Below, in pieces: positions 1 to 8,944 of a DNA stretch of 64,000 nt; position 1 is the first letter of the stretch, and each line of letters starts with the position of its first letter. The notes under the pieces were generated by a model that searched no databases, was not told the DNA's origin, and saw only the letters and a list, made by a program, of their open reading frames with translations. The translations under genes were made by a program, and so were the position numbers. Location of the stretch: positions 62,001 through 126,000 of the forward strand of contig CADACQ010000008.1 in NCBI GenBank assembly GCA_902786465.1. The letters are read 5' to 3'. Origin of the DNA: an uncultured Eubacteriales bacterium (GTDB taxonomy: Bacteria; Bacillota; Clostridia; Christensenellales; CAG-138).

Positions 1-841
1 CAGCCACGTTGGTAGCCTCGGCCACCTTCACCTCCACGCCGTTGATGTCCACGACGCCCACGTCGCCCTCGTGGCGGACCATCCTGCCCTCCAGGAAGTT
101 GGCGTCGCCGATGAAGTCGGCCACGAACTTGTTCTTGGGATGGTAGTAGATCTCCTGGGGCGTGCCCATCTGGGAGACGAGGCCCTTCTCCATGACGATG
201 ATCTTGTCGGAGAGGGCCATGGCCTCGCTCTGGTCGTGGGTCACGTACACGGCGGTGATGCCCGCCCGCTGCTGGATGCGGCGGATCTCGGTCCGCATGG
301 TCACGCGGAGCTTGGCGTCCAGGTTGGAGAGGGGCTCGTCGAACAGCAGCACGCCGGGCTCCATGACCAACGCGCGGGCCAATGCCACACGCTGCTGCTG
401 GCCGCCGGAGAGCTGGTTGGTCATGCGGCTCTCCATGCCCTCGAGGCCCACCAGGGCCAGGATGTCGGTGACCTTGCGCTTGATCTCGTCCTTGGGCACC
501 TTGCGGATCTTCAGGCCGTAGGCCACGTTGTCGAAGATGTTGTAGTGGGGGAGCAGGGCGTAGCTCTGGAACACCATGGCCGTATCCCGCTTGTTGGGGG
601 TCAGGGCGTTGATGGGTTCGTCGCCCAGGTAGATCTCGCCCTCGTCGGGGCTCTCAAAGCCCGCGATCATCCGGAGCGTGGTGGTCTTGCCGCAGCCCGA
701 GGGGCCCAGCAGCGTCACGAAGGACCCGGGCTCGATCTCCAGGTTAGTGTCCTTCACGGCGTAAAAGTTCTTCTTGGTCTTGGGATCCTGATAGATCTTG
801 GAAATATGTTCCAGGCGTACGCCTTTTTTCTCTTTAGCCAC
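1..841 (-). CDS. ABC transporter ATP-binding protein (3' end outside window)
   Basis: This is the ATPase of an importer that drives uptake by ATP hydrolysis on the inner face of the membrane. Visible motifs are Walker A GPSGCGKTT near residue 46, a run of Gln before the signature LSGGQQQRVALARAL near residue 143, and Walker B VLLFDEP, followed by the start of the C-terminal regulatory domain. About 280 residues are seen; the family is usually 340-370, so the C-terminus is cut by the window edge. The start is GTG at 841 with GAGGAGG nine bases upstream, four bases after the permease stop. It is the last gene of a binding protein - permease - ATPase operon. The ATPase resembles FbpC/PotA-type proteins; the substrate cannot be read from it. 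Confidence 0.93.
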   Translation of the reverse strand, partial: MAKEKKGVRLEHISKIYQDPKTKKNFYAVKDTNLEIEPGSFVTLLGPSGCGKTTTLRMIAGFESPDEGEIYLGDEPINALTPNKRDTAMVFQSYALLPHYNIFDNVAYGLKIRKVPKDEIKRKVTDILALVGLEGMESRMTNQLSGGQQQRVALARALVMEPGVLLFDEPLSNLDAKLRVTMRTEIRRIQQRAGITAVYVTHDQSEAMALSDKIIVMEKGLVSQMGTPQEIYYHPKNKFVADFIGDANFLEGRMVRHEGDVGVVDINGVEVKVAEATNVA

Positions 842-845
842 AGCC

Positions 846-2567
846 TTAGTCCTCCTCTTTCAATTTTCTGCTGGTACCGAAGAATTTCATGACAAGGTTC
901 ATGAGCAGCACTGCGCCGTAGGTGATGAGTATCAGTATGGTGGCGAAGGCGCAGGCGATGCTGAAGGCGCCCTTCTCCGCGAACTCGTTGATCTGCACGG
1001 TGATGAGCAGGAACGAGGGCGTCACCAACAGGATGATGGCGGAGATGGCGGTGATGGAGCGGACGAACGCGGTGACGAGACCGCTGAGGAACGAATCCTT
1101 GATGAGCGGCAGCGTCACGGTCATGAACACCTTGAAGCTGTCCGCGCCCATGTCGTAGGCGCTCTCCTCGATGCTCTTGTCGATCTGCCGGAGGGCGGAG
1201 ATGCCGCTCCGGGTGCCCGTGGGCAGGCTTCGGACCACGAAGACGATGATGAGGATCGCCGCGCTGTTATAGAGGAAGGACAGCGCCCCCGTGTGGAACA
1301 GGCCCTGGGAGTAGCCGCGGATGTAGCCCACGCCCAACACCGTGCCGGGCACGGCCATGGCCAGCATGGACACGGCCTCGATGAAGCCCTTGCCCTTGAA
1401 CTTCCGCTTGACCACCAGGTAGGAGATGATCATGCTCAAAAGGGCCGTGATGGGGGCGGCGATGAGGGACAGGACGAAGGAGTCCTTGAAGGCCTTGAGG
1501 CCGTGATACCGCTGGAACACCTGCCCGAACCACTTGAAGGTCAGGGGCGTCAGCTTGTAGCCCCAGGTGGGGAACAGGGCGCCGATGGGCACGCAGACGT
1601 ACATGCCGATGACGAAGATGGCGGCCAGGGCGCAAAGGATGGTCAGGGGGATGGTGACGGACTTGTCCTCGATGAGCATCCGGGCCCGGGAGGCCTTGCC
1701 CGTCAAGGTGGCGGCGGTCTTGGACTCCAGGTAGTATTTCTGCACCGCGAACATAGCCAGCGTGATGCACAGCAGCACCACGGCCATGGCGGTGGCGTTC
1801 TCTCGTTCATATCCGCTGGTGATCTGCAGGTAGATGGTGGTGGCCAGCGTGTTGTAGTTGCCGCCGATGATCATGGGGTTGGCGAAGTCGGCGATGGACT
1901 CGATGAAGGTCACCAAAAAGGCGTTGCCGAGGCCGGGCAGGAGCAGGGGCAGGGTGACGCTGGTGAACACCTTCATGCGGGAAGCGCCCATGTCCCGGGC
2001 CGCCTCCTCCAGCGACGGGTCGATGTTCTTCAAAAGGCCCTTGAGCATCATGTAGCACACGGGGAAGAAGGTGAGGGTCTGGACGATGACGATGCCCCAG
2101 TAGCCGTACACGTCGTTATCGTAGATGCCCAGCAGGAACCGGGTGATGAGGCCCGCCTTGCCGAAGAGCATGATCATGGACAAGCTCAGCACGAAGGGCG
2201 GGGACACCACGGGCAGCATGGAGACCACCTTGAAGAGGCCGCCGGCTATCTTGTTCATGCGGACGTAGACCTCCACGTAGGCGAACAGCAGGCCGATGAT
2301 GGTGGAGAGGATGCCCACCACGAAGCCCACCCGAAGGGTGTTGGTGATGGCGGTGGGGAAATTGGAGGTGGGGTCGGTAAAGATCCTTTGGAAGATTTTC
2401 AGCGTCACATGGCCGTCCGAGAGGACGCTGTCCACCAGCAGGATCGCCAGGGGGTAGAGGATGAACAGCGTCAGGAAGGTGATCAAAAGCACGATGGTCG
2501 TCACCATGATGGGATCGGCCATGAGCTTCTTTCGGTCCAGCGCCGCACCCTGAGCGGTTTTTGCCAT
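846..2567 (-). CDS. ABC transporter permease with two fused membrane domains (ferric iron / phosphonate class)
   Basis: The 573-residue protein carries two copies of the binding-protein-dependent permease domain, each with about six membrane helices. Each half has an EAA loop that contacts the ATPase: EEAARDMGASRMKVF near residue 186 and EESAYDMGADSFKVF near residue 466. A fused permease of this length is typical of FbpB/AfuB ferric-iron and of 2-aminoethylphosphonate importers. Start ATG 2567 has AGGAGG upstream. It lies between the binding lipoprotein gene and the ATPase gene, all on the minus strand. Substrate remains open: iron, a phosphonate or another small anion. Confidence 0.9.
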   Translation of the reverse strand: MAKTAQGAALDRKKLMADPIMVTTIVLLITFLTLFILYPLAILLVDSVLSDGHVTLKIFQRIFTDPTSNFPTAITNTLRVGFVVGILSTIIGLLFAYVEVYVRMNKIAGGLFKVVSMLPVVSPPFVLSLSMIMLFGKAGLITRFLLGIYDNDVYGYWGIVIVQTLTFFPVCYMMLKGLLKNIDPSLEEAARDMGASRMKVFTSVTLPLLLPGLGNAFLVTFIESIADFANPMIIGGNYNTLATTIYLQITSGYERENATAMAVVLLCITLAMFAVQKYYLESKTAATLTGKASRARMLIEDKSVTIPLTILCALAAIFVIGMYVCVPIGALFPTWGYKLTPLTFKWFGQVFQRYHGLKAFKDSFVLSLIAAPITALLSMIISYLVVKRKFKGKGFIEAVSMLAMAVPGTVLGVGYIRGYSQGLFHTGALSFLYNSAAILIIVFVVRSLPTGTRSGISALRQIDKSIEESAYDMGADSFKVFMTVTLPLIKDSFLSGLVTAFVRSITAISAIILLVTPSFLLITVQINEFAEKGAFSIACAFATILILITYGAVLLMNLVMKFFGTSRKLKEED

Positions 2568-2600
2568 AGGGTAGCCTCCTTGCTTGTTTGTAAAAAGGAA

Positions 2601-2626
2601 GGTCCCCGCCCCGGAGGGCGGGGACC
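2601..2626 (-). terminator. Intercistronic stem-loop between binding protein and permease genes
   Basis: A perfect 11-bp GC-rich stem (GGTCCCCGCCC / GGGCGGGGACC, loop CGGA) lies after the binding-protein stop. On the minus strand it is followed by a short T-rich stretch. Such stems often let part of the transcription stop or protect the upstream mRNA, giving more binding protein than permease. That role is inferred. Confidence 0.6.
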
Positions 2627-2664
2627 CAGCTTACGGATAAGCTTGAATTCCCGTGTTTTTTAGG

Positions 2665-3738
2665 TTACTCGGTCTTGAACCGGTCGTCGCCGCCGTTGAG
2701 GGCCTTCATGACGTCCTCCACGTTCTGCTTGGTGTCGGTCACGGCCTTGCCGAAGTCATAGCCGTCCCACACCAGCGAGGGATCGAGACCGAACTTGGCG
2801 GCAGCCTCGGGCTGCTTGGCGTTGTCGATCACCAGGAACTGGTAGGAACCGTTCTGAGCGGCCAGCTCCACGCACTCGGGAGACAGGGCGAACTCCATGA
2901 ACTTCTGGGCAGCCTTGGGATGGGCGGCGCCCTTGAAGATAGCCACGGGGCCGATCTCGCAGGCGGTGCCGTCGGCGGGAACGATCAGCTGGACGTTCTC
3001 ATAGCCGTTGTCCACGATCTGGGTGATGCCGTCGTGGAGGAAGCCGATGCCGATGACGCACTCACCGGTGCCCACGTTCTTGCTGGGGCCGGAGCCGGAC
3101 TTGGTGTAGATCTGGACGTTCTTATCGAGGTCCACCAGGTACTGGATGCCCTCGTCGTGGCCCTTGAGCTGGATCATCAGGTTGGCGACCAGCTTGGGGG
3201 TGCCGGCGGTGTTGTAGTTGGACAGCCAGATGAGGCCCTTGTACTCGGGCTTGAGCAGGTCGTCCCAGGTCTGGGGCGCTTCAAGACCCAGGCGCTTGAG
3301 CTCGTCGGTGTTCACCATGAAGCCCAGCAGGCCGGTGTAGATGCCGTACCAGTAGCCGTTGGGGTCCTTGTACATGTCCTTGAGCAGGTGCTTGGCGTTC
3401 TCGGGCACGTAGCTGTTGTCCAGGAGCCCGTCGGCCGCCGCCTGATCATAGGGGTTGTTGGTGCCGCCGAACCAGACGTCCGCGGAGGGCTTGCCCTTCT
3501 CCTCGGCGATCTTGGCAGGGACCTCACCGGTGGACATGCGCTGATAGGTGGTCTTGATGCCGTAGAGCTCTTCGAACTTCTTGCAGGCAGCCGCCAGATA
3601 GTCCTCTTCGCAGGAGCCGTAGACGACCAGCTCGCCTTCGGTGTCGGCGGTCTTGGCTTCTTCCTTCTTGCCGCTGCAGGCGACCAGAGCACCCAGGACC
3701 ATGACCAGGGCCAGCAGCAAAGCAAATACCTTCTTCAT
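2665..3738 (-). CDS. Extracellular solute-binding lipoprotein of an iron/phosphonate-type ABC importer
   Basis: The 357-residue protein starts with a lipoprotein signal (charged MKK, hydrophobic core, ALVAC with Cys21 as the lipidation site), then a Glu/Lys linker. The mature part begins GELVVYGSCEEDYL and continues in the style of the FbpA/FutA and PhnS family. It should capture the substrate outside the membrane and pass it to the fused permease encoded next. ATG 3738 is preceded by AGGAGG. A promoter and an inverted repeat lie upstream, which suggests that this gene carries the control of the operon. Metal-ligand tyrosines could not be assigned with confidence, so iron is only one possibility. 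Confidence 0.9.
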   Translation of the reverse strand: MKKVFALLLALVMVLGALVACSGKKEEAKTADTEGELVVYGSCEEDYLAAACKKFEELYGIKTTYQRMSTGEVPAKIAEEKGKPSADVWFGGTNNPYDQAAADGLLDNSYVPENAKHLLKDMYKDPNGYWYGIYTGLLGFMVNTDELKRLGLEAPQTWDDLLKPEYKGLIWLSNYNTAGTPKLVANLMIQLKGHDEGIQYLVDLDKNVQIYTKSGSGPSKNVGTGECVIGIGFLHDGITQIVDNGYENVQLIVPADGTACEIGPVAIFKGAAHPKAAQKFMEFALSPECVELAAQNGSYQFLVIDNAKQPEAAAKFGLDPSLVWDGYDFGKAVTDTKQNVEDVMKALNGGDDRFKTE

Positions 3739-3755
3739 GTAACTTTCCTCCTAAT

Positions 3756-3777
3756 GCAATTTGCGGGCATAAATTGC
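3756..3777. promoter_or_regulatory. Inverted repeat in the leader of the ABC importer operon
   Basis: GCAATTT and AAATTGC form a perfect 7-bp inverted repeat with an 8-base spacer, just downstream of the predicted start of transcription and upstream of the binding-protein ribosome site. It could be a repressor operator for the importer. No regulator is encoded next to it. Confidence 0.5.
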
Positions 3778-3787
3778 CGCTGCATAC

Positions 3788-3816
3788 ATTCTGAACTTTT
3801 ATAGGTCATTTGTCAA
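3788..3816 (-). promoter_or_regulatory. Promoter of the ABC importer operon
   Basis: On the minus strand TTGACA (3811-3816) is followed after 17 bases by CAGAAT (3788-3793). The -35 is perfect and the -10 is moderate. It points into the binding-protein gene. Confidence 0.5.
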
Positions 3817-3836
3817 GATGATTCCTGTACATGGCC

Positions 3837-3865
3837 TTGCACTTTCCGGGACAATCCGATACAAT
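3837..3865 (+). promoter_or_regulatory. Promoter of hypB
   Basis: TTGCAC, 17-base spacer, TACAAT. The predicted transcript begins about 25 bases before the hypB start codon. Confidence 0.6.
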
Positions 3866-3895
3866 AAGGATGAAAAATGGGGCAAGGAGGAGCAT

Positions 3896-4519
3896 ATGCG
3901 GATCATCGAACTCAAGGAGACCGTCACCGCGTCCAACGACAGGGACGCGGAGGTGCTGCGGGGCGAACTGAAGGCGAAGGGGACCTTGCTGGTCAACCTC
4001 ATGGCGTCGCCGGGGGCGGGGAAGACCACCCTGCTGGAGCGGATCATCCGGGACATGGACTCCGACGTGGACGCCGTGCGCATCGAGAAGCTGGGGGCAA
4101 AGGCGGTCCAGGCCCACACCGGCGGCATGTGCCACATGGACGCGGGCATGACCCGGACGGCGCTGGACGAGCTGGGGGCGGACCATTTCGACCTGGTGGT
4201 GCTGGAGAACGTGGGCAACCTCATCTGCCCCGCGGAGTTCGACACCGGCGCCCAGAAGCGGGTCATGCTGCTGAGCGTCCCCGAGGGGGACGACAAGCCC
4301 CTCAAATACCCCCTCATGTTCTCCGTCAGCGACGTGCTCATCCTGACCAAGACGGATGTGGCTCCCTACTTCGACTTCGATTTCGACGCCTGCAAGCGGC
4401 GGGCCAGGCAGCTGAACCCCCGCATCGAGATCTTCGAGGTGTCCGCCAAGACCGGCGCGGGGTTCGACGCCTGGGAGGAGTGGCTCGCCAGGGCCATTTT
4501 GGAAAACAAAGGGAACTAA
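3896..4519 (+). CDS. hypB: Hydrogenase/urease nickel incorporation GTPase HypB
   Basis: HypB is a GTPase that delivers nickel, with HypA, to [NiFe]-hydrogenase or another nickel enzyme. The 207-residue protein has the P-loop ASPGAGKTT near residue 38, the family stretch HTGGMCHMD with Cys and His metal ligands, VVLENVGNLICPAEFD, and the guanine motif LTKTD. The His-rich N-terminus seen in some HypB proteins is absent. The start is ATG 3896 with AAGGAGG six bases upstream; in-frame codons further upstream lack a ribosome site. hypA lies 3 kb downstream after a large oxidoreductase gene. No hydrogenase subunit is in the window, so the client enzyme is unknown. Confidence 0.95.
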   Translation: MRIIELKETVTASNDRDAEVLRGELKAKGTLLVNLMASPGAGKTTLLERIIRDMDSDVDAVRIEKLGAKAVQAHTGGMCHMDAGMTRTALDELGADHFDLVVLENVGNLICPAEFDTGAQKRVMLLSVPEGDDKPLKYPLMFSVSDVLILTKTDVAPYFDFDFDACKRRARQLNPRIEIFEVSAKTGAGFDAWEEWLARAILENKGN

Positions 4520-4543
4520 TACATTAAATAAAGGAGAATCACC

Positions 4544-7468
4544 ATGCCGGAGATCTATGATTCCAATCCACGCACCAAGTCCAAGTATGACGGCGAGGCG
4601 GTCCGCAACAAGAAGTACGCCAAGCTGGGCGCCCGCATCACCGACAACGTGCCTCACAAGCTCTTCGGCCTCAAGACCACGGACGAGGAGTACTGGGGCC
4701 TTCGGGAGATCCTGACCGAGCCCGAGGTGGACGTCGCTTTGACCATGAAGCAGCGCAAGTGGTACACCTACGACCAGCTGCTGGAGATGAACAGGAAGAA
4801 CATGGACGCCGAGACCTTCAAGAAGACGCTGGACCTGCTGTGCGTCCACGGCTTCGTGGAGTACGACTACGGCGATCATTACGACGACAACGGTCCCATC
4901 CCCGGCGCGCCCAAGGAGCTTCGGTACCGGACCAGCTACTTCGTGCCGGGCAGCGCGGAGCTGTTCAACTCCTCCGTGGATCGGATCGAGAAGAACCCGC
5001 CCGTGGCCAAGATGTTCGAGCGCATGACCTTTTTGCCCCTGGAGCACATCACGTCCATGGTCCGCCCCGGCGGCAACGGCATCGGCATGCACGTGATCCC
5101 CGTGGAGAAGGAAGTGGCGGCGGAGCGCACCGCCGTGGACATCGAGAAGATCTCCTACTGGCTGCAGAAATACGACGGGCATCTCTCTGCGGGCATCTGC
5201 TCCTGCCGGGCCTCCCGGGCCATGCTGGGCGAGGGCTGCACCGACGACGTGAACGACTGGTGCATCCAGGTGGGCGATATGGCGGATTACACCGTGGAGA
5301 CCGGCCGCGCCCACTACATCACCAAGGAGGAGGCGCTGGACATCCTGCGCCGGGCCGAGGAGAACGGCTACGTGCACCAGGTCACCAACATCGACGGCGC
5401 CGACCACATCTTCGACATCTGCAACTGCAACGTGCAGATCTGTAACGCCTTGAGGACCTCCCTGCTGTACAACACCCCCAACATGTCCAAGAGCGCCTAC
5501 ACCGCCCGGGTGGACAAGGAGAAGTGCGTGGCCTGCGGCCGCTGCGTGGAGTTCTGCCCCGCCGGCGCGCTGAAGCTGGGCCAGAAACTGTGCCAGAAGG
5601 ACGGCAAGCCCGTCGAATACCCCAAGTCCGTGCTGCCCGACCGCATCCGCTGGGGCAAGTACGCCTGGGACGAGAACTACCGGGACACCGCCCGGGTCAA
5701 CACCCATAAGACCGGCTCCGCCCCCTGCAAGGCCGCCTGTCCCGCCCACGTGTCCATCCAGGGCTACCTCAAGATGGCCCGGGAAGGCCGGTACGACGAG
5801 GCGCTGGCCCTCATCAAGCGGGAGAATCCCTTCCCCGCCATCTGCGGCCGGGTGTGCAACAAGCGCTGTGAGGACGCCTGCACCCGGGGCACCATCGACG
5901 CCCCCGTGGCCATCGACGACGTGAAGAAGTTCCTGGCCGAGCGGGACCTCCACGCCGAGACCCGCTACGTGCCCAAGAAGACCATCAACCGGGTGTCCGG
6001 CGAGTGGCCCCAGAAGATCGCCATCATCGGCGGCGGCCCGGCGGGCCTGTCCTGCGCCTACTATCTGGCGGAACGGGGCTACAAGCCCACCGTCTTCGAG
6101 AAGAACAGCAAGCCCGGCGGCATGCTGACCTACGGCATCCCCGCCTTCAAGCTGGACAAGGCCGTGGTGGACGCCGAGATCGACGTGATCCGCGCCCTGG
6201 GCGCCGAGATCCGCTGCGGCGTGGAAGTGGGCAAGGACGTGACCATCCAGCAGCTGAAGGAGGAGGGCTACGAGGCCTTCTACATCGCCATCGGCTGCCA
6301 GGGCGGCCGTCTCCCCGGCGTGCCCAACGAGACCGCCGAGGGCACCGAGATCGCCGTGAGCTTCCTGGAGAAGGCGCTGGGCGACAACAGCCGCAAGCTC
6401 ACCGGGGACACCGTGATCATCGGCGGCGGCAACGTGGCCATCGACTGCGCCCGGACCGCCCACCGCATGGGCGCGGGCAGCGTATCCATGTTCTGCCTGG
6501 AGAGCCGGGACACCATGCCCGCCTCCCCCGAGGAGATCGCCGAGGCCGAGGAGGAGAACGTGAAGATCTTCCCCTCCTGGGGTCCCAAGGAGGTCCTGGT
6601 GGACGAGGCGGGGAAGGTGAAGGGCATCGTGCTCAAGCGCTGCACCTCTACCGTCGATCCCGAGACCGGCAAGTTCAATCCCCAATACGACGAGAACGAG
6701 ACCATGACCGTGGACGCCAAGAACATCGTCTTCGCCATCGGCCAGGCCATTGAGTGGGGCAAGCTCCTGGAGGGCACCGGCGTGAAGTTCTGGCACGGCA
6801 ACTACCCCGTGGCGGACAAGTTCACCTATCAGACCGACGATCCCGCCATCTTCGTGGGCGGCGACGTGTTCACCGGCCCCAAGTTCGTCATCGACGCCAT
6901 CGGTCAGGGCCATGAGGCCGCCGAGTCGCTGGCCCGGTTCGTCTCCAAGAACAACGTGTCCCAGACCCTGGGCCGGGATCGGCGCTACTTCAAGTCCCTG
7001 GACAAGGACAATATCGCCATCGACTCCTACGACAGCGCCCAGCGGCAGGTCCCGGCGGTGGACGAGACCGTGGACGCCAAGAACAGCTTCACCGATCCTC
7101 GGCTCACCCTGACCGAGGAGCAGGTGAAGATCGAGACGGCCCGGTGCCTGGGCTGCGGCGCCACCATCGTGGACGAGAACAAGTGCATCGGCTGCGGGCT
7201 GTGTACCACCCGGTGCGAGTTCGACGCCATCCATCTGCTGCGGGATCATCCCCAGAACTCCGACATGCGCCGGGCCGAGGACAAGGTGGGCGGCCTCTTG
7301 AGCTACGCCGTCAAGCGGGCCTTCAAGATCGTGGCCCACAGCGGCTCCGAGGAGGCGAAGATGATGCGCCGCAAGCGGAAGGAATACAACCGGGCCACCA
7401 AGGAGTTCCACAAGACCCATCCCCACACGGGCAACGGCGTGGACGTGGAAGCCCTGATGAAGGACTGA
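4544..7468 (+). CDS. Multi-domain Fe-S / FAD-NAD(P) oxidoreductase (GltD-like) between hypB and hypA
   Basis: This 974-residue protein has an unusual domain order. Residues 1-320 form a Cys-containing N-terminal region (SCRASRAML near 219, then CNCNVQIC). A ferredoxin motif CVACGRCVEFCP is near 327. Cys pairs typical of the glutamate-synthase small subunit follow near 394 and 433-446. Two Rossmann sites are visible: GGGPAG near 495 for FAD and IIGGGNVAID near 624 for NAD(P)H. The C-terminus has a second cluster, CLGCGATIVDENKCIGCGLC, near 867. It should move electrons between NAD(P)H, flavin and Fe-S clusters in the cytoplasm. It begins 24 bases after hypB with an AAGGAG site and ends one base before hypA, so the three are one operon. 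The electron partner is unknown. Confidence 0.88.
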   Translation: MPEIYDSNPRTKSKYDGEAVRNKKYAKLGARITDNVPHKLFGLKTTDEEYWGLREILTEPEVDVALTMKQRKWYTYDQLLEMNRKNMDAETFKKTLDLLCVHGFVEYDYGDHYDDNGPIPGAPKELRYRTSYFVPGSAELFNSSVDRIEKNPPVAKMFERMTFLPLEHITSMVRPGGNGIGMHVIPVEKEVAAERTAVDIEKISYWLQKYDGHLSAGICSCRASRAMLGEGCTDDVNDWCIQVGDMADYTVETGRAHYITKEEALDILRRAEENGYVHQVTNIDGADHIFDICNCNVQICNALRTSLLYNTPNMSKSAYTARVDKEKCVACGRCVEFCPAGALKLGQKLCQKDGKPVEYPKSVLPDRIRWGKYAWDENYRDTARVNTHKTGSAPCKAACPAHVSIQGYLKMAREGRYDEALALIKRENPFPAICGRVCNKRCEDACTRGTIDAPVAIDDVKKFLAERDLHAETRYVPKKTINRVSGEWPQKIAIIGGGPAGLSCAYYLAERGYKPTVFEKNSKPGGMLTYGIPAFKLDKAVVDAEIDVIRALGAEIRCGVEVGKDVTIQQLKEEGYEAFYIAIGCQGGRLPGVPNETAEGTEIAVSFLEKALGDNSRKLTGDTVIIGGGNVAIDCARTAHRMGAGSVSMFCLESRDTMPASPEEIAEAEEENVKIFPSWGPKEVLVDEAGKVKGIVLKRCTSTVDPETGKFNPQYDENETMTVDAKNIVFAIGQAIEWGKLLEGTGVKFWHGNYPVADKFTYQTDDPAIFVGGDVFTGPKFVIDAIGQGHEAAESLARFVSKNNVSQTLGRDRRYFKSLDKDNIAIDSYDSAQRQVPAVDETVDAKNSFTDPRLTLTEEQVKIETARCLGCGATIVDENKCIGCGLCTTRCEFDAIHLLRDHPQNSDMRRAEDKVGGLLSYAVKRAFKIVAHSGSEEAKMMRRKRKEYNRATKEFHKTHPHTGNGVDVEALMKD

Positions 7469-7469
7469 C

Positions 7470-7814
7470 ATGCACGAGATGGGCATCATCCTGCACCTGG
7501 CCAAATCCCTGGAGGAGGAGGCCCGGGCCCAGGACATTCAAAAGATCCTCCGGGTGACGCTGCAGGTGGGGGAGGTGTCCGGCATCATGACGGACTACTT
7601 CACCGACTGCTGGAACTATTTCCGCAAGCGCCACCCGGTTCTCAGCACGGCGGAGCTGGAACTGGAGACCATCCCCGCCGTGACCTTCTGCTCAAACTGC
7701 GAGAAGACCTACCCCACGGTCCAGTACGGCCGGGAGTGCCCCTACTGCCACAGCGGGGAGACCTGGCTGCTGCGGGGGAACGAGTGCATCATCAAGGAGA
7801 TAGAGGTGGAATAG
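7470..7814 (+). CDS. hypA: Hydrogenase maturation nickel metallochaperone HypA
   Basis: HypA binds nickel and hands it with HypB to the enzyme precursor. The 114-residue protein has the canonical N-terminal MHE, whose His2 binds nickel, and a zinc site made of CSNC and CPYC near residues 71 and 90. The length matches the family. Its start lies one base after the oxidoreductase stop, showing translational coupling. Confidence 0.94.
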   Translation: MHEMGIILHLAKSLEEEARAQDIQKILRVTLQVGEVSGIMTDYFTDCWNYFRKRHPVLSTAELELETIPAVTFCSNCEKTYPTVQYGRECPYCHSGETWLLRGNECIIKEIEVE

Positions 7815-7827
7815 AGGAGGGAGATTC

Positions 7828-8826
7828 ATGGAGGAAAAGCCCGTCGAAACCCCCGTAGAGGAGAAGATCGTCGCCAAGTCCGTGGAGGAACGGCCCGCCG
7901 CTCGACGGGAGGGCACGGACAAGACCATAACGGTGACCCGGCGCCACTGCCTGTTCACCATGGTCAGCGCCGCGGTGGTGGTGATCTGCGTCTGCATCGG
8001 CGTGACCATGAACCTGACCACCATCTACGACGAGAACTTCGACCATATGGGCCTGAGGACCTTCTGCATGTTCACGGTGAACTCCAACATCCTCATGGGC
8101 GCGTCCATGGCGCTGGTGTTCCCCTATTCCCTGGACGGCCTTCGCAAGCACAACTTCCACCTGCCCCGCTGGGTCGTGGACATGGTCTACGCCGGGGTCA
8201 CGGCCGTGGCGCTGACCTTCCTCATCTCCCTGTGCGTGCTGGCGCCGGTGAAGGGCTTCGTGCTGATCTTCACGGGCTCCCGGTTCTTCCTCCACGGCCT
8301 CTGCCCCATCCTGGCCATCGTGGCCTTCTGCTTCTTCATCAGCGAGCAGCGCATCCGCTTTAAGGACACCCTGTTCGCCCTGGTGCCCGTGCTGATCTAC
8401 GCCGTCCTCTACTACGTGATGGTGGTGGTCCTGGGCGAGGACAAGGGCGGCTGGAACGACTTCTACGGCTTCGCCACCCGCCTGCCGGTCTGGATACCCA
8501 TGGTGTCCATCATGCCCCTCACCTTCCTCATCGCCACGGTCATCCGCATCTTCCACAACCGGACCTTCGACCGGCGGCGGGAGGAGGAAGCGGCCTACTT
8601 CAGCGAGGTCTTCGCTCACGCCGACATCCGGGAGATCGTGGGCGCCATGGCCCGATACCACCGGGAGAGCGCCAAGGGCAGGGACATCGTGGTCCCCGGC
8701 CGGGTCATCGCCATCATGGTGGAGAACAACGAGGGGGACTGTACCTGGGAGGAGTGCTGCGGCATCTACCTGAAGGAGTATCTGCAGAGCAGCGAGGTCA
8801 TGGACATCAAAAAGCTTTGGTTTTGA
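7828..8826 (+). CDS. Multi-pass membrane protein (Pr6Pr/FAR-17a-like)
   Basis: The 332-residue protein has a charged 40-residue N-terminus rich in Glu, Val and Pro. About six hydrophobic segments follow between residues 45 and 250, and a soluble C-terminal tail of about 85 residues contains Cys (EECCGIYL). The phrases FTVNSNILMG and FFLHGLCPIL resemble the Pr6Pr/AIG1-FAR-17a group of six-helix membrane proteins, a family without a firm function in bacteria. It starts 13 bases after hypA with GAGGAGGGAG upstream, so it is probably co-transcribed with the hyp genes. A transport or lipid role is possible but not shown. Confidence 0.7.
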   Translation: MEEKPVETPVEEKIVAKSVEERPAARREGTDKTITVTRRHCLFTMVSAAVVVICVCIGVTMNLTTIYDENFDHMGLRTFCMFTVNSNILMGASMALVFPYSLDGLRKHNFHLPRWVVDMVYAGVTAVALTFLISLCVLAPVKGFVLIFTGSRFFLHGLCPILAIVAFCFFISEQRIRFKDTLFALVPVLIYAVLYYVMVVVLGEDKGGWNDFYGFATRLPVWIPMVSIMPLTFLIATVIRIFHNRTFDRRREEEAAYFSEVFAHADIREIVGAMARYHRESAKGRDIVVPGRVIAIMVENNEGDCTWEECCGIYLKEYLQSSEVMDIKKLWF

Positions 8827-8850
8827 CGAGCGGGGGGCGCGTCCGGTCCA

Positions 8851-8875
8851 GGGATCGGCGATCCCCCGTTTTTTT
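8851..8875 (+). terminator. Rho-independent terminator after the hyp operon
   Basis: Stem GGGATC-GGC-GATCCC followed by CCG and seven T. It closes the operon that starts at hypB. Confidence 0.8.
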
Positions 8876-8907
8876 CACATCCCTTTCACAATGTGGGGCA
8901 TGGTTTC

Positions 8908-8916
8908 TGATACAAT
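8908..8916 (+). promoter_or_regulatory. Extended -10 promoter of the RND transporter gene
   Basis: TGATACAAT is an extended -10 box about 28 bases before the start codon. No good -35 exists at 17 bases; TTCACA at 8885 is 20 bases away. Confidence 0.45.
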
Positions 8917-8944
8917 AGTGCATCATACATAACCGGAGCGGACG

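Noticed and set aside
798..2663. Long plus-strand frame opposite the ABC permease
   Set aside because: The translation is Asp/Glu/His/Gly-rich and has no recognisable domain, while the permease on the minus strand is certain.
3806..7537. Open frame of more than 1200 codons on the minus strand, opposite hypB, the oxidoreductase and hypA
   Set aside because: Its product is low-complexity Gly/His/Leu/Val without domains, and the plus strand encodes three clear families. It is the mirror of GC-rich codon use.
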